A DNA stretch of 64,000 nt from Chryseobacterium scophthalmum (GTDB lineage Bacteria; Bacteroidota; Bacteroidia; Flavobacteriales; Weeksellaceae): assembly GCF_900143185.1 (NCBI RefSeq), contig NZ_FSRQ01000004.1, forward strand, positions 186,001 through 250,000. Reading direction: 5' to 3'. Shown piece after piece: positions 1-11,577 of the stretch. Numbering within the stretch: the first letter of the stretch is position 1; every line of letters begins with the position of its first letter. The notes beneath the pieces are model-generated. The model was given only the letters and a program-made list of their open reading frames with translations. It did not search any database and had not been told where the DNA came from. Made by a program: the position numbers and the translations under genes.

Positions 1-1049
1 TGTATTTGGATAATGTATATTGGGAGCCAAAAGCAACTTGCTTTGCGCCAACTAATGTTGTCTTGTCTAATGTAACCAGTGCGACGGTAGATGTTGCATG
101 GACGGCTTCTACACCTACACCTGCAATGGGTTATGATATTTATTACAGCACAAGTAATACACCTCCTACAGGAACAACAGTACCTAATTTAACAGGAATA
201 ACTGCAAATTCTCATACAATACAAGGTCTTAATTCTGCGACGACATATTATATTTGGGTAAGATCAAGATGCAGTACAACGGATCAAAGTTTGTGGTCGA
301 ATATTAGCTCTGCATTAACACTTTGTGCACCAAAAACAAATCTTTTTGAAAATTTTGATACTTATAATACTGGGTTAATAACGAATGCTACATGTTGGGG
401 TAGGTTGGTTACAGGAATAGCGAGTGTAAATATTAATGGAACAGGCGCATATTCTGGAACTAAACATATTATGCAGAGGCCACTTAATGCTTCAGCTATG
501 GCGATTCTTCCTGAATTGAGCAATATTAGCGCAGGAACTCATTCTTTGACGTTTAGAGCATATTGCAGCGCAAATACAGGAGTGATGAAGGTAGGGTATG
601 TAACGAATCCAACAGATATTGCATCATTTGTATTAATTCAGAGTTTAAATATTACAAACACTTCTTATGCAACAGCAAGTGAATATAGTGTAGAGGTACC
701 TAATACTGTACCTGCTACAGCAAGATTAGCAATATATACAGACAGCGGAAATCTTATTTATTATTATGATGATATTTCTTGGGCACCAACGGTTGCATTG
801 GGTGTGAACGAAATTTCTGCAAAACAAGATGTTGTTATTTATCCGAATCCATTTACCGATATCATTACTATTTCTGGGGATGTAGAATTGCAGTCGGTTA
901 TGGTATATGATCTTTCAGGAAAAATGATTAAACAACTGAAAGGATCTGAAAAAACAATTTCATTACACGATCTTATATCAGGTGTGTATATGGTAAAATT
1001 GAATATGAAGAATGGAAATTCTAAAACTATAAAAGCAGTTAAAAAGTAA
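1..1049 (+). CDS. T9SS-secreted fibronectin-III adhesin-like protein (5' partial)
   Basis: The reading frame is open from the first bases, so the N-terminus lies left of the window. What remains starts at a DNVYWEPK segment that occurs inside the next gene too, followed by a fibronectin type III-like domain (ending near WVRSRC), a MAM/cleaved-adhesin-like beta domain beginning NLFENFD, and a T9SS type A sorting domain: VVIYPNPFTD, then SVMVYDLSGK and the final GVYMVKL...TIKAVKK. Such proteins cross the outer membrane through type IX secretion and are usually attached to the cell surface. It is closely similar to the C-terminal half of the downstream gene, so the two are tandem paralogs. No enzymatic motif is visible; surface adhesion is a family-level inference. 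Confidence 0.85.
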   Translation, partial: YLDNVYWEPKATCFAPTNVVLSNVTSATVDVAWTASTPTPAMGYDIYYSTSNTPPTGTTVPNLTGITANSHTIQGLNSATTYYIWVRSRCSTTDQSLWSNISSALTLCAPKTNLFENFDTYNTGLITNATCWGRLVTGIASVNINGTGAYSGTKHIMQRPLNASAMAILPELSNISAGTHSLTFRAYCSANTGVMKVGYVTNPTDIASFVLIQSLNITNTSYATASEYSVEVPNTVPATARLAIYTDSGNLIYYYDDISWAPTVALGVNEISAKQDVVIYPNPFTDIITISGDVELQSVMVYDLSGKMIKQLKGSEKTISLHDLISGVYMVKLNMKNGNSKTIKAVKK

Positions 1050-1071
1050 ATATGTTGCTTCTGTCATAAAT

Positions 1072-1096
1072 AGCGGCGAGTAGTAGCGCCGCTTTT
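1072..1096 (+). terminator. Rho-independent terminator after the first adhesin gene
   Basis: A perfect 7-bp stem (AGCGGCG / CGCCGCT) with an 8-nt loop is followed directly by TTTT. It lies 22 nt after the stop codon and separates the two adhesin paralogs into independent units. Confidence 0.8.
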
Positions 1097-1191
1097 ATGG
1101 CAGTTTTTATCAGATACCAAGCCAACAATTTCTTTTTTACTCCAAATAAATTTTAAGAAAACAAAATTTCACACTCTAAATATTTAATTAT

Positions 1192-3483
1192 ATGAAAAAA
1201 TATTACTTGTTTTGGATGGTTTTTCTTCTTCCGTTTTTATCGGTGAAAGCACAGACATATTGTGTTCCAAATGCTGGAACATCAACCACCTATTATTTAA
1301 AAAATGCTCATTTTTCAGATCAGGGAGCTTTGTATTACAATGCAACAGCATACCAAGCTTATGTAGACAATTCTGCTGGTGAGATGGTAACTTCTTACCC
1401 AGGAGGTACTGTAAATGTACATTTGGATTTTGCCGGAAGCGGAACAAAAGCTCTTGTATGGGTAGACTGGAATGCGAATGGAGATTTCAATGATTTCTAT
1501 GAAAATCCAATAGGGGTATCGGGTTATTCAATGGTTGATGATCAATTTTTTGTTCCAATAGCTCAAGCACCGGGAATTTACAGAATAAGAGTACAGACAG
1601 GAACAAATCTTAATACCTCGCCAAATCCTTGTGGTCCTAATACCAGTAATAATGGCAACTTTGTAGACTTTAGTTTAAAAATTGAACCTGCTGCACCGAC
1701 CTGCTTTGTTCCTTCAGCTTTAGCTTCTGGTAATATTACAACAAATACGGCTACTTTATCTTGGACTTCTCCTGCTGTTGCGCCAGGAAATGGATATGAA
1801 TATTATTATTCATCTTCTGCAACGCCTCCAACTGCTTCAACATCAGCATTAGGAACCAGTGCAACGACTTCTGCACCAATCGGTGGATTAGCATCGTTTA
1901 CTACTTACTATTACTATATAAGATCGGTTTGCAGTACTTCAGATAAAAGCGCTTGGTCTTTAAGGGGAACATTTAAAACAAAATGCGATCCTGTAATGTC
2001 TATGTTTGAGAATTTCGAAGCTCCGGCAAACGGATCGATCAATGTAGACTGTTGGGACAGAATTGTTTTAGGAAACGGCACCCAAAATATTTCCGGTACA
2101 GTTGGGGTGAACAACTCTAAAGGAATGTATCAATATGCCAATGGTGCAGCCAATACAGTGATTGCGGTTCTTCCGGCTTTCGGCAATGTGAGTGCAGGAA
2201 CGCACTGGCTTAGATTTAAAGCTAAAGTGAGTACCGGAACAGGAATATTAGCTGTGGGTTATGTAACCAATGATACAGATGCATCTACTTTTGTAAATAT
2301 TCAGTCTGTAAGTATAAACAATACTACGATGGATGGATACGAGTATTCGGTAATTGTACCAAATACGGTTCCTGCAAATGCAAGATTGGCAATAAGACAT
2401 GGCGGTGTACCTAATACGTTAATCTATTGGGATAATGTATATTGGGAGCCAAAACCTACTTGCTTTGTACCCACTAATATTGTTTTATCTAATACAACCA
2501 GTGCGAGTGTAGATATTGGCTGGACAGTTCCCACGCCTGCTCCAGCAATGGGATATGATATTTATTACAGCACAAACAACACGCCTCCAACTGCGACTAC
2601 AGTACCGAATATAACAGGAACAACAGCAAACCCTTATACATTACAGGGATTGAATGCCGCAACGACCTATTATATTTGGGTAAGATCAAGATGTGACGCA
2701 ACAGATCAAAGTGCTTGGTCAAATATCAGTTCTGTACTGACGCTGTGTGCGCCACAAACTTCTTTTTTTGAAAATTTCGAAGCATACAATAATGGATTAA
2801 TTACCAATGTTCCTTGTTGGGGAAGATTGGTTACAGGAAGCGGCATCGTAAATCTTAATGCATATGGAAGTGGTTATTCTGGTACTAAACAGATTTTCCA
2901 GAGACCAGTTACAGGATCATCAATGGCTATTTTGCCTGAGCTAAGTAATATTAATGCAGGCACTCATTCATTAAAATTCAGAGCGTATTGTAGTGCGAAT
3001 ACCGGTAAAATGAAAATTGGTTATGTAACAGATCCGGCAGACATCAATTCTTTTGTACAGATCCAGAGTCTTGATATCACCAATACCTCTTATGCGGGAG
3101 CAAGCGAATATAGTGTGCCTGTACCCAATACAGTTCCTGCTAATGCAAAGCTTGCCATATTCACCACATTCAGTGAAGGTGGTAACGTGATCTATTATTA
3201 TGATGATGTGTCTTGGGAACCTACTGTCGCTTTAGGAGTACATGAGTTGATGACGAAAGACGATCTTTCTGTTTATCCTAATCCTTTTAAAGACCAGATC
3301 ACTATTTCTGGAGACCTTCCATTACAGTCTGTAACAATCTATGATGCTTCAGGTAAAATAGTAAAAGAGATAAAAGGAAATGCAAGAACAATTTCATTAC
3401 AGCAAATCCCCTCCGGAATATATATAATGAAACTCATCATGAAAAATGGGAGTTCAAAAACGATAAAAACAGTTAAAAATTAG
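1192..3483 (+). CDS. T9SS-secreted GEVED/fibronectin-III adhesin-like protein
   Basis: A 763-residue secreted protein. The signal peptide is MKKYYLFWMVFLLPFLSVKA-Q. Next comes a GEVED-type beta domain (residues about 60-165, with VWVDWNANGDFND), then two repeats of a fibronectin-III domain (starting near PTCFVPSAL and PTCFVPTNI) plus a MAM-like beta domain (MFENFE..., FFENFE...), and a C-terminal T9SS type A sorting domain (LSVYPNPFKDQITISG ... TIKTVKN). It should be exported by Sec, moved across the outer membrane by T9SS and kept at the surface. The second FN3+MAM unit is near-identical in layout to the partial gene upstream, which indicates tandem duplication. Ligand unknown; adhesion is inferred from architecture only. 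Confidence 0.88.
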   Translation: MKKYYLFWMVFLLPFLSVKAQTYCVPNAGTSTTYYLKNAHFSDQGALYYNATAYQAYVDNSAGEMVTSYPGGTVNVHLDFAGSGTKALVWVDWNANGDFNDFYENPIGVSGYSMVDDQFFVPIAQAPGIYRIRVQTGTNLNTSPNPCGPNTSNNGNFVDFSLKIEPAAPTCFVPSALASGNITTNTATLSWTSPAVAPGNGYEYYYSSSATPPTASTSALGTSATTSAPIGGLASFTTYYYYIRSVCSTSDKSAWSLRGTFKTKCDPVMSMFENFEAPANGSINVDCWDRIVLGNGTQNISGTVGVNNSKGMYQYANGAANTVIAVLPAFGNVSAGTHWLRFKAKVSTGTGILAVGYVTNDTDASTFVNIQSVSINNTTMDGYEYSVIVPNTVPANARLAIRHGGVPNTLIYWDNVYWEPKPTCFVPTNIVLSNTTSASVDIGWTVPTPAPAMGYDIYYSTNNTPPTATTVPNITGTTANPYTLQGLNAATTYYIWVRSRCDATDQSAWSNISSVLTLCAPQTSFFENFEAYNNGLITNVPCWGRLVTGSGIVNLNAYGSGYSGTKQIFQRPVTGSSMAILPELSNINAGTHSLKFRAYCSANTGKMKIGYVTDPADINSFVQIQSLDITNTSYAGASEYSVPVPNTVPANAKLAIFTTFSEGGNVIYYYDDVSWEPTVALGVHELMTKDDLSVYPNPFKDQITISGDLPLQSVTIYDASGKIVKEIKGNARTISLQQIPSGIYIMKLIMKNGSSKTIKTVKN

Positions 3484-3503
3484 AATTAGACCTCTGCTAT
3501 TTT

Positions 3504-3531
3504 AAAGCGGTGATCTTTTTCACCGCTTTTT
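3504..3531 (+). terminator. Rho-independent terminator
   Basis: A 10-bp perfect stem (AAAGCGGTGA / TCACCGCTTT) with a short T-rich loop ends in a T-run, 21 nt after the adhesin stop codon. Confidence 0.85.
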
Positions 3532-3615
3532 GAGCAGATTTTCAACACCTCAAAAACAAAAATTAAATATGGCCGAAAACTCTATCCACTTTTTTTATAA
3601 AAACAAAAATATTCA

Positions 3616-5955
3616 ATGATCTCCCCCAATATTTCTCCTCATAAAAAACAATGGCATGCTTTACCAAAAAAGTTTTTGTTTATTTTTTTATTGATCTTTT
3701 TTGCCAGCAATCTGCTTTTTTCGCAAAAAGATACCGAACATTGGTTCGCACCCATGATGTCTAGGCTTAATCGTAATAATGATAGACAAGCTTTATTTTT
3801 ATCGACAGATTCGGGAACGCCTTTTACTGCTACCATTTATAATAATAACACAGCGATTGGAACAGTAACCATTAGCAAGGGAAATCCGCAGTCATTCGAC
3901 ATTCCTATGGATTTGATGATCGCAGATTCTCCGACAGACGTATTCAAAGTTACCAACAGAGGTTTGTATGTAAAAGGAGAGAAACCTTTTTTCTGTACGT
4001 TTAGATTTTCAACCAAAGCACACGCCGAAATTTTGACATCCAAAGGAAAAGCAGCGATCGGGACAAAATTTTATACGGCTTACTGCCCTATCAGTGCTTT
4101 AGGAGGGGGGTATAATTTTACTGGTGGTATTTTAGCAACAGAAGATAATACAACGGTAACCGTTTCGGGTTATGATCCTTCCGTTCAGTTTTCTAATGGA
4201 AACACAGGAGCAACCCATCCAACAATGACTTTTACTTTAAATAAAGGACAGTCTTACATCATAGAAGGAATAGGAAATATTCCGGGAAATCAAACAGGGT
4301 TTATCGGAGCTAAAATAGTTGCCAATAAACCGATAACAGTTACCAACGGAAATTTTAATGGTCAAACAGTTAATGTAAATGACAACGGAGGGGATATTTA
4401 TATGGACCAGTCTATTCCTGCAGAACGATTGGGAGATGAATATATATTGATGAAAGGAGTAGCCCTTTTAGCAGAAAATACGGAAGGTGCTGTAGTTGTT
4501 GCAACAGAAAATAATACACAAGTTTATCTTAATGATGAAACGGCTCCTATTGCTACATTAAATGAGGGACAATTTTATAGAATTAACTCTACAGGATATG
4601 TCAGCCAGAATTTTAGCGGACATTATAACATGCGGATAAAAAGTACCAAAAGGATCTATGTCTATCAGCTAATGGCAGGAACTCTTTCAAAAAGTGACCT
4701 TAACGGCGGAGCCAATTACATCCCACCACTTAGTTGCTTTCTTCCCAAGGAAATAGATGAAATAGGCATGATCGATGTGATGCCTCATTATACAACTTTT
4801 ACGCCTACTGTTAAGCTAAATATCATTACTGAAACGGGTGCAACAGTATCTGTGAATAATACTGTTTTATCAGGAATTCAGGGGCCTTATCCTGTTACCG
4901 GAAATCCAAACTGGCAAACATATTCTGTAAATAATGCCACAGGTAATATTACAGTGAAATCTACAAAAGCAGTGACTGCAGGTATTGCAGCAGGTGATGG
5001 TGCTGTAGGTTACGGTAGTTATTATGCAGGGTTCTCTTCTGTTCCTGTTATTGCTAAAAAGAACGGAAACTGTATTCCGGGAATGATCTTGGAAGTAGAT
5101 GATAGCTATATTTCTTATCAATGGAACTTTAACGGAAATCCAATTCCTGGAGCAACGACCAATACATACAGCCCAACTCAGGCAGGAAGTTATACAGCAA
5201 CTGTATCGGCAGGAGGAACTTGTCCCCCTGCAACAACTCCTGTTTTTGAGGTGGTAATGCCTCCACAAATCCCTTCTTTACTTACCGATAAAGTGATCTG
5301 TATTGATGAAAGAACAACTTTAGATGCCGGTTATGGTTTTGAATCTTATGAATGGAGCACGGGAGCAACTACACAATCTATATCTAATGTAGCAGTAGGA
5401 AATTATTGGGTTATTTTAGGATATAACGGTTGTTTCAGCAAAAAGGAAGTTTCTGTAAAACCGGTGCCTCATCCTGTGATTAAAAGAATTACTTCTGACT
5501 ACAATCAAACTGTATTGATAGTAGAGGGAGGAAAACCACCTTATAGGTATTCCATAAATAATACTAACTGGCAAAGTTCTAATGTGTTTACTAATCTTCC
5601 GAACGGACAGAATAAGTTTTATGTAAAAGATGCTTACAACTGTGAACCGATACAGGTAGAAATGACACTTATCAATATTATTAATGCGATTACTCCAAAC
5701 GGAGATAACATTAACGATGTGATTTCCTATGCAAATCTTGCTTATAAAAAAGATATGTCTTTTTCAGTGTATGACAGGTATGGAAATCAGGTTTTTAAAG
5801 GAACTGCCTTCAACAACTATACATGGGACGGAAAATTCAGCAATAAAAAAATGCTCACAGGAAGCTATTGGTACGAAATATCCTGGAAAGAGCCCAGCCA
5901 GCAAAACGCTATTATAAAGTATACAGGCTGGATCCTAGTGAAAAACAAAAATTAA
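3616..5955 (+). CDS. IgGFc-binding-domain T9SS type B surface protein, paralog 1
   Basis: A 779-residue secreted protein. After a long positively charged N-region and a hydrophobic segment ([18 protein letters not shown]) comes a large IgGFc-binding N-terminal-like domain (about residues 40-480; [44 protein letters not shown]), then Ig-like repeats ([14 protein letters not shown]..., [11 protein letters not shown]) and a C-terminal gliding-motility-type (CHU_C, T9SS type B) sorting domain: [16 protein letters not shown] ... [11 protein letters not shown] ... [10 protein letters not shown]. No other in-frame Met precedes the hydrophobic core, so this start is kept. First of three tandem paralogs; the family name reflects domain homology and does not show that it binds IgG. 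Surface adhesion or matrix role is inferred. Confidence 0.87.
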   Translation: MISPNISPHKKQWHALPKKFLFIFLLIFFASNLLFSQKDTEHWFAPMMSRLNRNNDRQALFLSTDSGTPFTATIYNNNTAIGTVTISKGNPQSFDIPMDLMIADSPTDVFKVTNRGLYVKGEKPFFCTFRFSTKAHAEILTSKGKAAIGTKFYTAYCPISALGGGYNFTGGILATEDNTTVTVSGYDPSVQFSNGNTGATHPTMTFTLNKGQSYIIEGIGNIPGNQTGFIGAKIVANKPITVTNGNFNGQTVNVNDNGGDIYMDQSIPAERLGDEYILMKGVALLAENTEGAVVVATENNTQVYLNDETAPIATLNEGQFYRINSTGYVSQNFSGHYNMRIKSTKRIYVYQLMAGTLSKSDLNGGANYIPPLSCFLPKEIDEIGMIDVMPHYTTFTPTVKLNIITETGATVSVNNTVLSGIQGPYPVTGNPNWQTYSVNNATGNITVKSTKAVTAGIAAGDGAVGYGSYYAGFSSVPVIAKKNGNCIPGMILEVDDSYISYQWNFNGNPIPGATTNTYSPTQAGSYTATVSAGGTCPPATTPVFEVVMPPQIPSLLTDKVICIDERTTLDAGYGFESYEWSTGATTQSISNVAVGNYWVILGYNGCFSKKEVSVKPVPHPVIKRITSDYNQTVLIVEGGKPPYRYSINNTNWQSSNVFTNLPNGQNKFYVKDAYNCEPIQVEMTLINIINAITPNGDNINDVISYANLAYKKDMSFSVYDRYGNQVFKGTAFNNYTWDGKFSNKKMLTGSYWYEISWKEPSQQNAIIKYTGWILVKNKN

Positions 5956-5986
5956 TCATTACAAAGTACTGTTAACTGTAAAAATT

Positions 5987-8284
5987 ATGAAGAAGACGAT
6001 ATTATTTTTTATACTTCTCTTTTTTTCCTTTTATGTAAAGGCACAAAGAGATACCGAACATTGGTTTGCTCCAATGAAGCAAAGTTATTTTACCGACACC
6101 AATAAGCAGGCTTTGTTTTTATCAACAGATTCTACAGTTCCTTTTGCTGTAAATATCTATAATAACAACATACTTTTAGGAACTGTTACAATTAGTAAAG
6201 GTAGTCCTGTTTTGTACGATATTCCTAAAGATTTTATGATGACAAACCTTCAGTCGGGAGCATTCGCTATAACCAGCAGAGGGCTTTATGTAAAAGGGGA
6301 AAAACCATTTTTCTGTACATTCAGATTTTCAGTAGATAAGCATGGAGAAATTCTTACCTCTAAAGGTAAAGCGGGAATTGGAACAAAATTTTATGCAGGA
6401 TATGCACCATTATCGGTTACTAATCCTAGTTTTAACTTTACCAGCGGGATATTGGCTACCGAAGATAATACTACAGTAACAATATCTGGCTACAATTCTT
6501 CTGTTAAGTTTTCTAATGGAACCATAGGAGCAAGTAATCCCACGATGACTTTTACTTTGAACAAAGGACAGTCTTATGTTATTGAGGGAAATGGAGATGT
6601 TGCAGGCAATTTAACAGGTTTTATTGGTGCAAAAATAGTAGCTAATAAACCGGTTTCTGTAACCAACGGAAATTTTAACGGGCAGCATACATTAATTGGA
6701 AATGGAGCAGGAGGACTTGATATTTACATGGATCAATCTATCCCTATAGAGCGATTGGGTGATGAATATATTTTGATGAAAGGAATGGCACCGCTTTCTT
6801 ATGAGTTGGAAGGCGCTGTTGTGGTTGCTACAGAAAACGGTACCCAAGTTTATGTGAATGATGAAACTACTCCAATCGCTACCCTGAATGAAGGACAGTT
6901 TTACCGGATTGGATCTACGTCTTTTATCAGTCAGAATTTCAGCGGGCATTACAATATGCGAATCAAGAGCACCAAGAAAATTTATGTTTATCAGCTGATG
7001 TCCGGAGGTGGTGCAGGAACATATTACAATACTGGAGGAGCCAATTATATTCCGCCAGTTAACTGTTTTCTTCCTAAAAAAATTGATGAAATAGGTCTTA
7101 TTAATAAGTTACCTTATTTTACAGCTATTGATCCTAAAGTCAGACTCAATATTATTACAGAATCTGGTGCAACAGTATCTGTGAATGGAACAGTATTGTC
7201 AGGAATTCAGGGACCTTATCCCGTTACAGGAAATCCAAATTGGCAAACTTACTCTGTAGAAAATGTCACGGGTAATATTACAGTACAATCTACAAAAGCG
7301 GTAACTGCAGGTATTGCAGCAGGTCATGAAGCTGTTGGTTACGGTGGGTATTTCGCCGGATTTTCTTCCATTCCTGTTATTGCTAAAACTAATGGAAATT
7401 GTATTCCGGGAATGATTCTGGAAGTGGATGACAGCTATGCAACCTATCAGTGGAATTTTAATGGAAACCCAATTCCGGGAGCAACAACCAATACATACAG
7501 CCCGACTCATGCAGGAAATTATACGGTTACCGTATCGGTGGGAGGAACGTGTCCTCCTGCGACAACTCCTGTATTTGAAGTGGTAATGCCTCCACAAATC
7601 CCGAGTTTACTTACTGATAAAGTAATCTGTATTGATGAAAGAACAACTTTGGATGCTGGTTCTGGTTTCGAATCTTATGAATGGAGCACAGGAGAAACTA
7701 CACAAACTCTTTCTAATGTAGGAGTCGGAAAATATTCGGTTACATTAAAATATAATGGTTGTTTCAACACTTATGATGTTGAGGTAAAAGCAGCACCGAA
7801 ACCTGTTATTCAAAACATTGACCTTCAAAATAACACCGCAACCATTACCACAATTGGTGGAAAGTCACCTTATTCGTATTCAATCAATGGTATCAATTGG
7901 CAAAGTTCTAATGTATTTACCAATCTTCCGAACGGGCAGAATACGTTTTATGTAAAAGATGCCTATAACTGTGAACCTGTAAAGGTAGAGCTTACGCTTA
8001 TCAATATTATTAATGCAATTACTCCAAACGGAGATAATATTAATGATAAGATTTCTTATTCAGACCTTAAGTACAAGAAAGATTTATCTTTTTCAGTGTA
8101 CGACAGATACGGAAATCAGGTTTTCAAAGGAACTGCTTTTAATAATTATACATGGGACGGAAAATCCAGCAACAAAAAAATGCTCACAGGAAGCTATTGG
8201 TATGAAATATCTTGGAAGGAACCCAGTCAGCAAAACGCTATTGTAAAATATACAGGCTGGATTTTGGTAAAAAACATGAATTAA
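5987..8284 (+). CDS. IgGFc-binding-domain T9SS type B surface protein, paralog 2
   Basis: A 765-residue paralog of the preceding gene, only 31 nt downstream and probably co-transcribed. Signal peptide [20 protein letters not shown]; IgGFc-binding-like domain ([38 protein letters not shown]); Ig-like repeats ([16 protein letters not shown], then [11 protein letters not shown]); type B sorting domain ([16 protein letters not shown] ... [11 protein letters not shown]). Long stretches are almost identical to paralog 1 at protein and DNA level, for example around the NGNCIPGM and [20 protein letters not shown] segments, which fits recent tandem duplication or gene conversion. No catalytic residues seen. 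Confidence 0.87.
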   Translation: MKKTILFFILLFFSFYVKAQRDTEHWFAPMKQSYFTDTNKQALFLSTDSTVPFAVNIYNNNILLGTVTISKGSPVLYDIPKDFMMTNLQSGAFAITSRGLYVKGEKPFFCTFRFSVDKHGEILTSKGKAGIGTKFYAGYAPLSVTNPSFNFTSGILATEDNTTVTISGYNSSVKFSNGTIGASNPTMTFTLNKGQSYVIEGNGDVAGNLTGFIGAKIVANKPVSVTNGNFNGQHTLIGNGAGGLDIYMDQSIPIERLGDEYILMKGMAPLSYELEGAVVVATENGTQVYVNDETTPIATLNEGQFYRIGSTSFISQNFSGHYNMRIKSTKKIYVYQLMSGGGAGTYYNTGGANYIPPVNCFLPKKIDEIGLINKLPYFTAIDPKVRLNIITESGATVSVNGTVLSGIQGPYPVTGNPNWQTYSVENVTGNITVQSTKAVTAGIAAGHEAVGYGGYFAGFSSIPVIAKTNGNCIPGMILEVDDSYATYQWNFNGNPIPGATTNTYSPTHAGNYTVTVSVGGTCPPATTPVFEVVMPPQIPSLLTDKVICIDERTTLDAGSGFESYEWSTGETTQTLSNVGVGKYSVTLKYNGCFNTYDVEVKAAPKPVIQNIDLQNNTATITTIGGKSPYSYSINGINWQSSNVFTNLPNGQNTFYVKDAYNCEPVKVELTLINIINAITPNGDNINDKISYSDLKYKKDLSFSVYDRYGNQVFKGTAFNNYTWDGKSSNKKMLTGSYWYEISWKEPSQQNAIVKYTGWILVKNMN

Positions 8285-8384
8285 TATTCGAAATAACAAA
8301 ACTTTTAATAATCGCAATATCTGCAACAGCATAAGTTTGTTGAAAACTGCTGTAGATGATAGGGCATAATTTACCTTATAATTT

Positions 8385-11300
8385 ATGAAAAGAATACTAT
8401 TACTACTAATATTGTCTTTTTTCTCTACTTCTATATGGGCACAAAGAGATACCGATCATTGGTTTGCTCCGATGGCAGGAAGTTTGGCTAACGGAAGCCC
8501 TAAACAGGCTTTATTTTTATCTACAGATAGCACGGTCCCATTTCCTGTTACGATTTACAATAATAATATTGTGATAGGAACAGTAACCATCAGTAAAGGA
8601 AGCCCGCAAACATTTGATGTCCCACTAAATTTGATGTTGGGTCAAAATCCTGCTGATGCAATGAGCATAAAAACCAGAGGGCTTTATCTTCATGGTGATC
8701 TTCCATTTTTCGCAACCTACAGGTTTTCGGAAGTTAATCATGGTGAAATTTTAACATCGAAAGGAAAAGCAGGCATCGGTACAAAGTTTCATGCTGTTTA
8801 TGCTCCGCTGATGAACAATAGCAACACTTTAAATTTTACGTGTGGAATTTTAGCGACCGAAGATAATACACAGGTTAAGGTTTCTGGGTATGCAATGACA
8901 ACATGGTTTTACAATAATTTTAACGGGCTTACCCATCCTACGATCACCATTAATTTAAATAAAGGCCAATCTTATATTTTTGCAGGATACGCTACAAAAC
9001 CAGGAAATAAAGATGGCTTTATTGGAGCTAAAATAGAATCTACAAAACCGGTATCTGTCACCAACGGAAACTTTCGTGGGCAATTTGGGTTGACACCTCC
9101 TTATAATGGAGAAGATATCATCATGGATCAGTCTGTACCAGTAGAACGATTAGGAAATGAATTTGTTCTTATTAAAGGAATGGGAAACCTGCTTCCGGAA
9201 ATTGAAGGTGCTATTATCGTAGCAACTGAAAATAATACCGAGATCAGATTAAACAATAATCCTGCTCCTGTAGCAACATTGAATGAAGGTCAATATTACC
9301 GTGTCACTGCGATGAATTATCTAGTAAATGGTCCGGGTCATCTTAATATGTATATCAAATCAAGCAAAAATGTTTATGTATATCAGCTTTTGTCGGGTAC
9401 TCAGGATAATGATGCTACAGAAGGGTTTAATTATATGCCTCCTTTAAATTGTTTTTTGCCTAAAACGATTGACGAAATAGGGAAAATTGGAGAAATGCCT
9501 TATTCTACGGCTTTCAATCCGCCACTTTTTGTAAAATTGAATATTCTTACGCAAACTGGAGCAACAGTATTGGTAAATAATCTGCCTACAACGGCAGCAC
9601 AAGGACCTTTCCCGGTAACAGGAACTCCCGACTGGGTTTCTTATTCTATTCCTAATATTTCTGGGAATGTTACGGTGACCTCTACAAAAGCAGTAACAGC
9701 AGGAATCGCCGGAGGAAGCGGGAATTTAGGTTATGGAGGTTATTTTGCAGGATTTAATTCCATTCCTGTGATCAGAAAAACGACAGGAGACTGTGTTCCC
9801 GGAATGGTTTTGGAAGTACAAGCCGGTTTTGCTCATTACCAATGGAATCTTAACGGAAATCCAATTCCTGGAGCTAATTTAAATACATATACACCTACAC
9901 AGGGAGGGAGCTATACTGTATCAGTTACCGAAGGTACTTGTGTGCCTCTTACAACATATCCTTACAAAGTATATTCATGTTTGGCAAATACGGTAACACC
10001 ATTAAATATTTGTGCGACAGGGGTACCCATTACAATTACGCCTGCTTTTACAAACTCTGCACAAATTCCGGTTCCTGGTACAGTTCAAATTATTACGCCA
10101 CCGGCGAATGGAACTTTAGCAGTAAACCCAGCAACGGGTATTTTAACCTATACAGCAAATGTAGGAACAACAACCGATACTTTTACCTACAAATTTTGTG
10201 GAAACGATCCGAACTTTACAGACTGTGAACAGGTAAAAGTAAACATTACAGTAGTTCCTTTGGTATTAACCGATACTACAATAAGCGCATGTGGAGTGAA
10301 CGGAATTGGTCTTTTTGATTTAACTGCCGCCAATGTGGGTGCGCCTCTTACTGCGATAAAAAAATATTATCCTACTTTGGCAGATCTTAATGCAAATAGC
10401 AACGAGATTATTCCTGCGAATGCATATCCATCGGCAGTTCCTGCTACAGTTTTTGTAAAAGTAACTACCGCAGATGGGTGTACCGAGAATGCAAAAATTA
10501 CACTTCAGTTTTTCCCTAGAGTCGTGGTAATGGATGCTGTTTTAAATGGATGTTTCAACGAAAATAATCCAAATACGGCAACTTTTGATTTAACTGCCGC
10601 TAACGTTACAACGACCATCCCGTCAACAAGAACATATTACCCGACATTGCTTGATGCAACCAACGGAACCAGTGAAATCATTCCTGCTACAAGCTATATT
10701 TCGCCAAATGGTTTTGTATATGTAAAAGTGACCTCAGCTAACGGCTGTTTTGATTTTGCGAAGATTACACTCAATGTTATTCCTCCAAAACCTTCAAGTG
10801 TTTTAATAGATAAAATGATTTGTCCGGACGCTTTTACTACGTTAGATGCAGGACCAGGCTATAATTCTTATTTATGGAGTACAGGTGCAACAACTCAGGC
10901 TATACAAAATGTTCCTGTGGGAGATTATTGGGTTATCTTAGAATTTAATGGCTGTAAAACCAAGCAGTTTGTAAAAGTACATGCTTTTCCGCTTCCAAAA
11001 ATTAAAAAAATAAATGTTAGCAATAACACAGCAACAGTGATTGCAGAAGGTGGTACAGCTCCTTACCGATATTCTAACGATGGATTTTTCTGGCAAGATT
11101 CTAATGTATTTACAAACCTTCCTCGTGGTAAAAATATATTTTATGTAAAAGATATCAACGATTGTGCTCCGGTTCAGGCTCAAATCACAGTTCCAAACCT
11201 TGTGAATGCAATTACGCCCAACGGAGACGGGAGAAACGACACTTTAGATTATTCGGCATTGGCTTACCTTAAAGATTTAAAAATCTTAATCTTCAACAGA

Positions 11301-11474
11301 TATGGTCATATGATTTATTCTTCAGATGTAGATAAAACCTATAAATGGGACGGGAAAATTGGCGGAATGCCAATAAGCACCGGAACGTATTGGTACGAAA
11401 TAAAATGGACAGAGCCAGAAACTCAGGTGTCTGTAATGTTTGCCGATTGGATTTTGGTGAAAAACAGAGAATAA
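8385..11474 (+). CDS. IgGFc-binding-domain T9SS type B surface protein, paralog 3 (long form)
   Basis: A 1029-residue third paralog. Signal peptide MKRILLLLILSFFSTSIWA-Q; IgGFc-binding-like domain ([21 protein letters not shown]); the shared [14 protein letters not shown]g-like unit. It then carries an insertion of about 270 residues absent from the other two copies: a cadherin-like/Ig-like unit (TPPANGTLAVNPATGILTYT) followed by two repeats with the motif FDLTAANV and YYPTL. The C-terminal part returns to the family pattern ([26 protein letters not shown]) and ends with a type B sorting domain (ADWILVKNRE). The extra repeats probably lengthen the stalk. It is the last gene of the cluster; two terminator-like hairpins follow. 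Confidence 0.87.
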   Translation: MKRILLLLILSFFSTSIWAQRDTDHWFAPMAGSLANGSPKQALFLSTDSTVPFPVTIYNNNIVIGTVTISKGSPQTFDVPLNLMLGQNPADAMSIKTRGLYLHGDLPFFATYRFSEVNHGEILTSKGKAGIGTKFHAVYAPLMNNSNTLNFTCGILATEDNTQVKVSGYAMTTWFYNNFNGLTHPTITINLNKGQSYIFAGYATKPGNKDGFIGAKIESTKPVSVTNGNFRGQFGLTPPYNGEDIIMDQSVPVERLGNEFVLIKGMGNLLPEIEGAIIVATENNTEIRLNNNPAPVATLNEGQYYRVTAMNYLVNGPGHLNMYIKSSKNVYVYQLLSGTQDNDATEGFNYMPPLNCFLPKTIDEIGKIGEMPYSTAFNPPLFVKLNILTQTGATVLVNNLPTTAAQGPFPVTGTPDWVSYSIPNISGNVTVTSTKAVTAGIAGGSGNLGYGGYFAGFNSIPVIRKTTGDCVPGMVLEVQAGFAHYQWNLNGNPIPGANLNTYTPTQGGSYTVSVTEGTCVPLTTYPYKVYSCLANTVTPLNICATGVPITITPAFTNSAQIPVPGTVQIITPPANGTLAVNPATGILTYTANVGTTTDTFTYKFCGNDPNFTDCEQVKVNITVVPLVLTDTTISACGVNGIGLFDLTAANVGAPLTAIKKYYPTLADLNANSNEIIPANAYPSAVPATVFVKVTTADGCTENAKITLQFFPRVVVMDAVLNGCFNENNPNTATFDLTAANVTTTIPSTRTYYPTLLDATNGTSEIIPATSYISPNGFVYVKVTSANGCFDFAKITLNVIPPKPSSVLIDKMICPDAFTTLDAGPGYNSYLWSTGATTQAIQNVPVGDYWVILEFNGCKTKQFVKVHAFPLPKIKKINVSNNTATVIAEGGTAPYRYSNDGFFWQDSNVFTNLPRGKNIFYVKDINDCAPVQAQITVPNLVNAITPNGDGRNDTLDYSALAYLKDLKILIFNRYGHMIYSSDVDKTYKWDGKIGGMPISTGTYWYEIKWTEPETQVSVMFADWILVKNRE

Positions 11475-11519
11475 TACAGTAGAGTATTAGGGATTGATGA
11501 AGAGGGTTAGTTTTGTTTT

Positions 11520-11555
11520 GAGGCTGTCTTCTGGGAAAAGACAGCCTCTTTTTTT
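11520..11555 (+). terminator. Rho-independent terminator of the surface-protein cluster
   Basis: An 11-bp perfect stem (GAGGCTGTCTT / AAGACAGCCTC), 7-nt loop and a run of seven T. It is one of the strongest terminators in the window. Confidence 0.92.
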
Positions 11556-11577
11556 AACATTTATCAAAATCTTAATT

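Noticed and set aside
4870..5268. Minus-strand Cys-rich ORF, with a similar one at 7199-7597
   Set aside because: Both are antisense to the same conserved block of the tandem IgGFc-binding paralogs, so their similarity reflects the sense genes; they are shadows.
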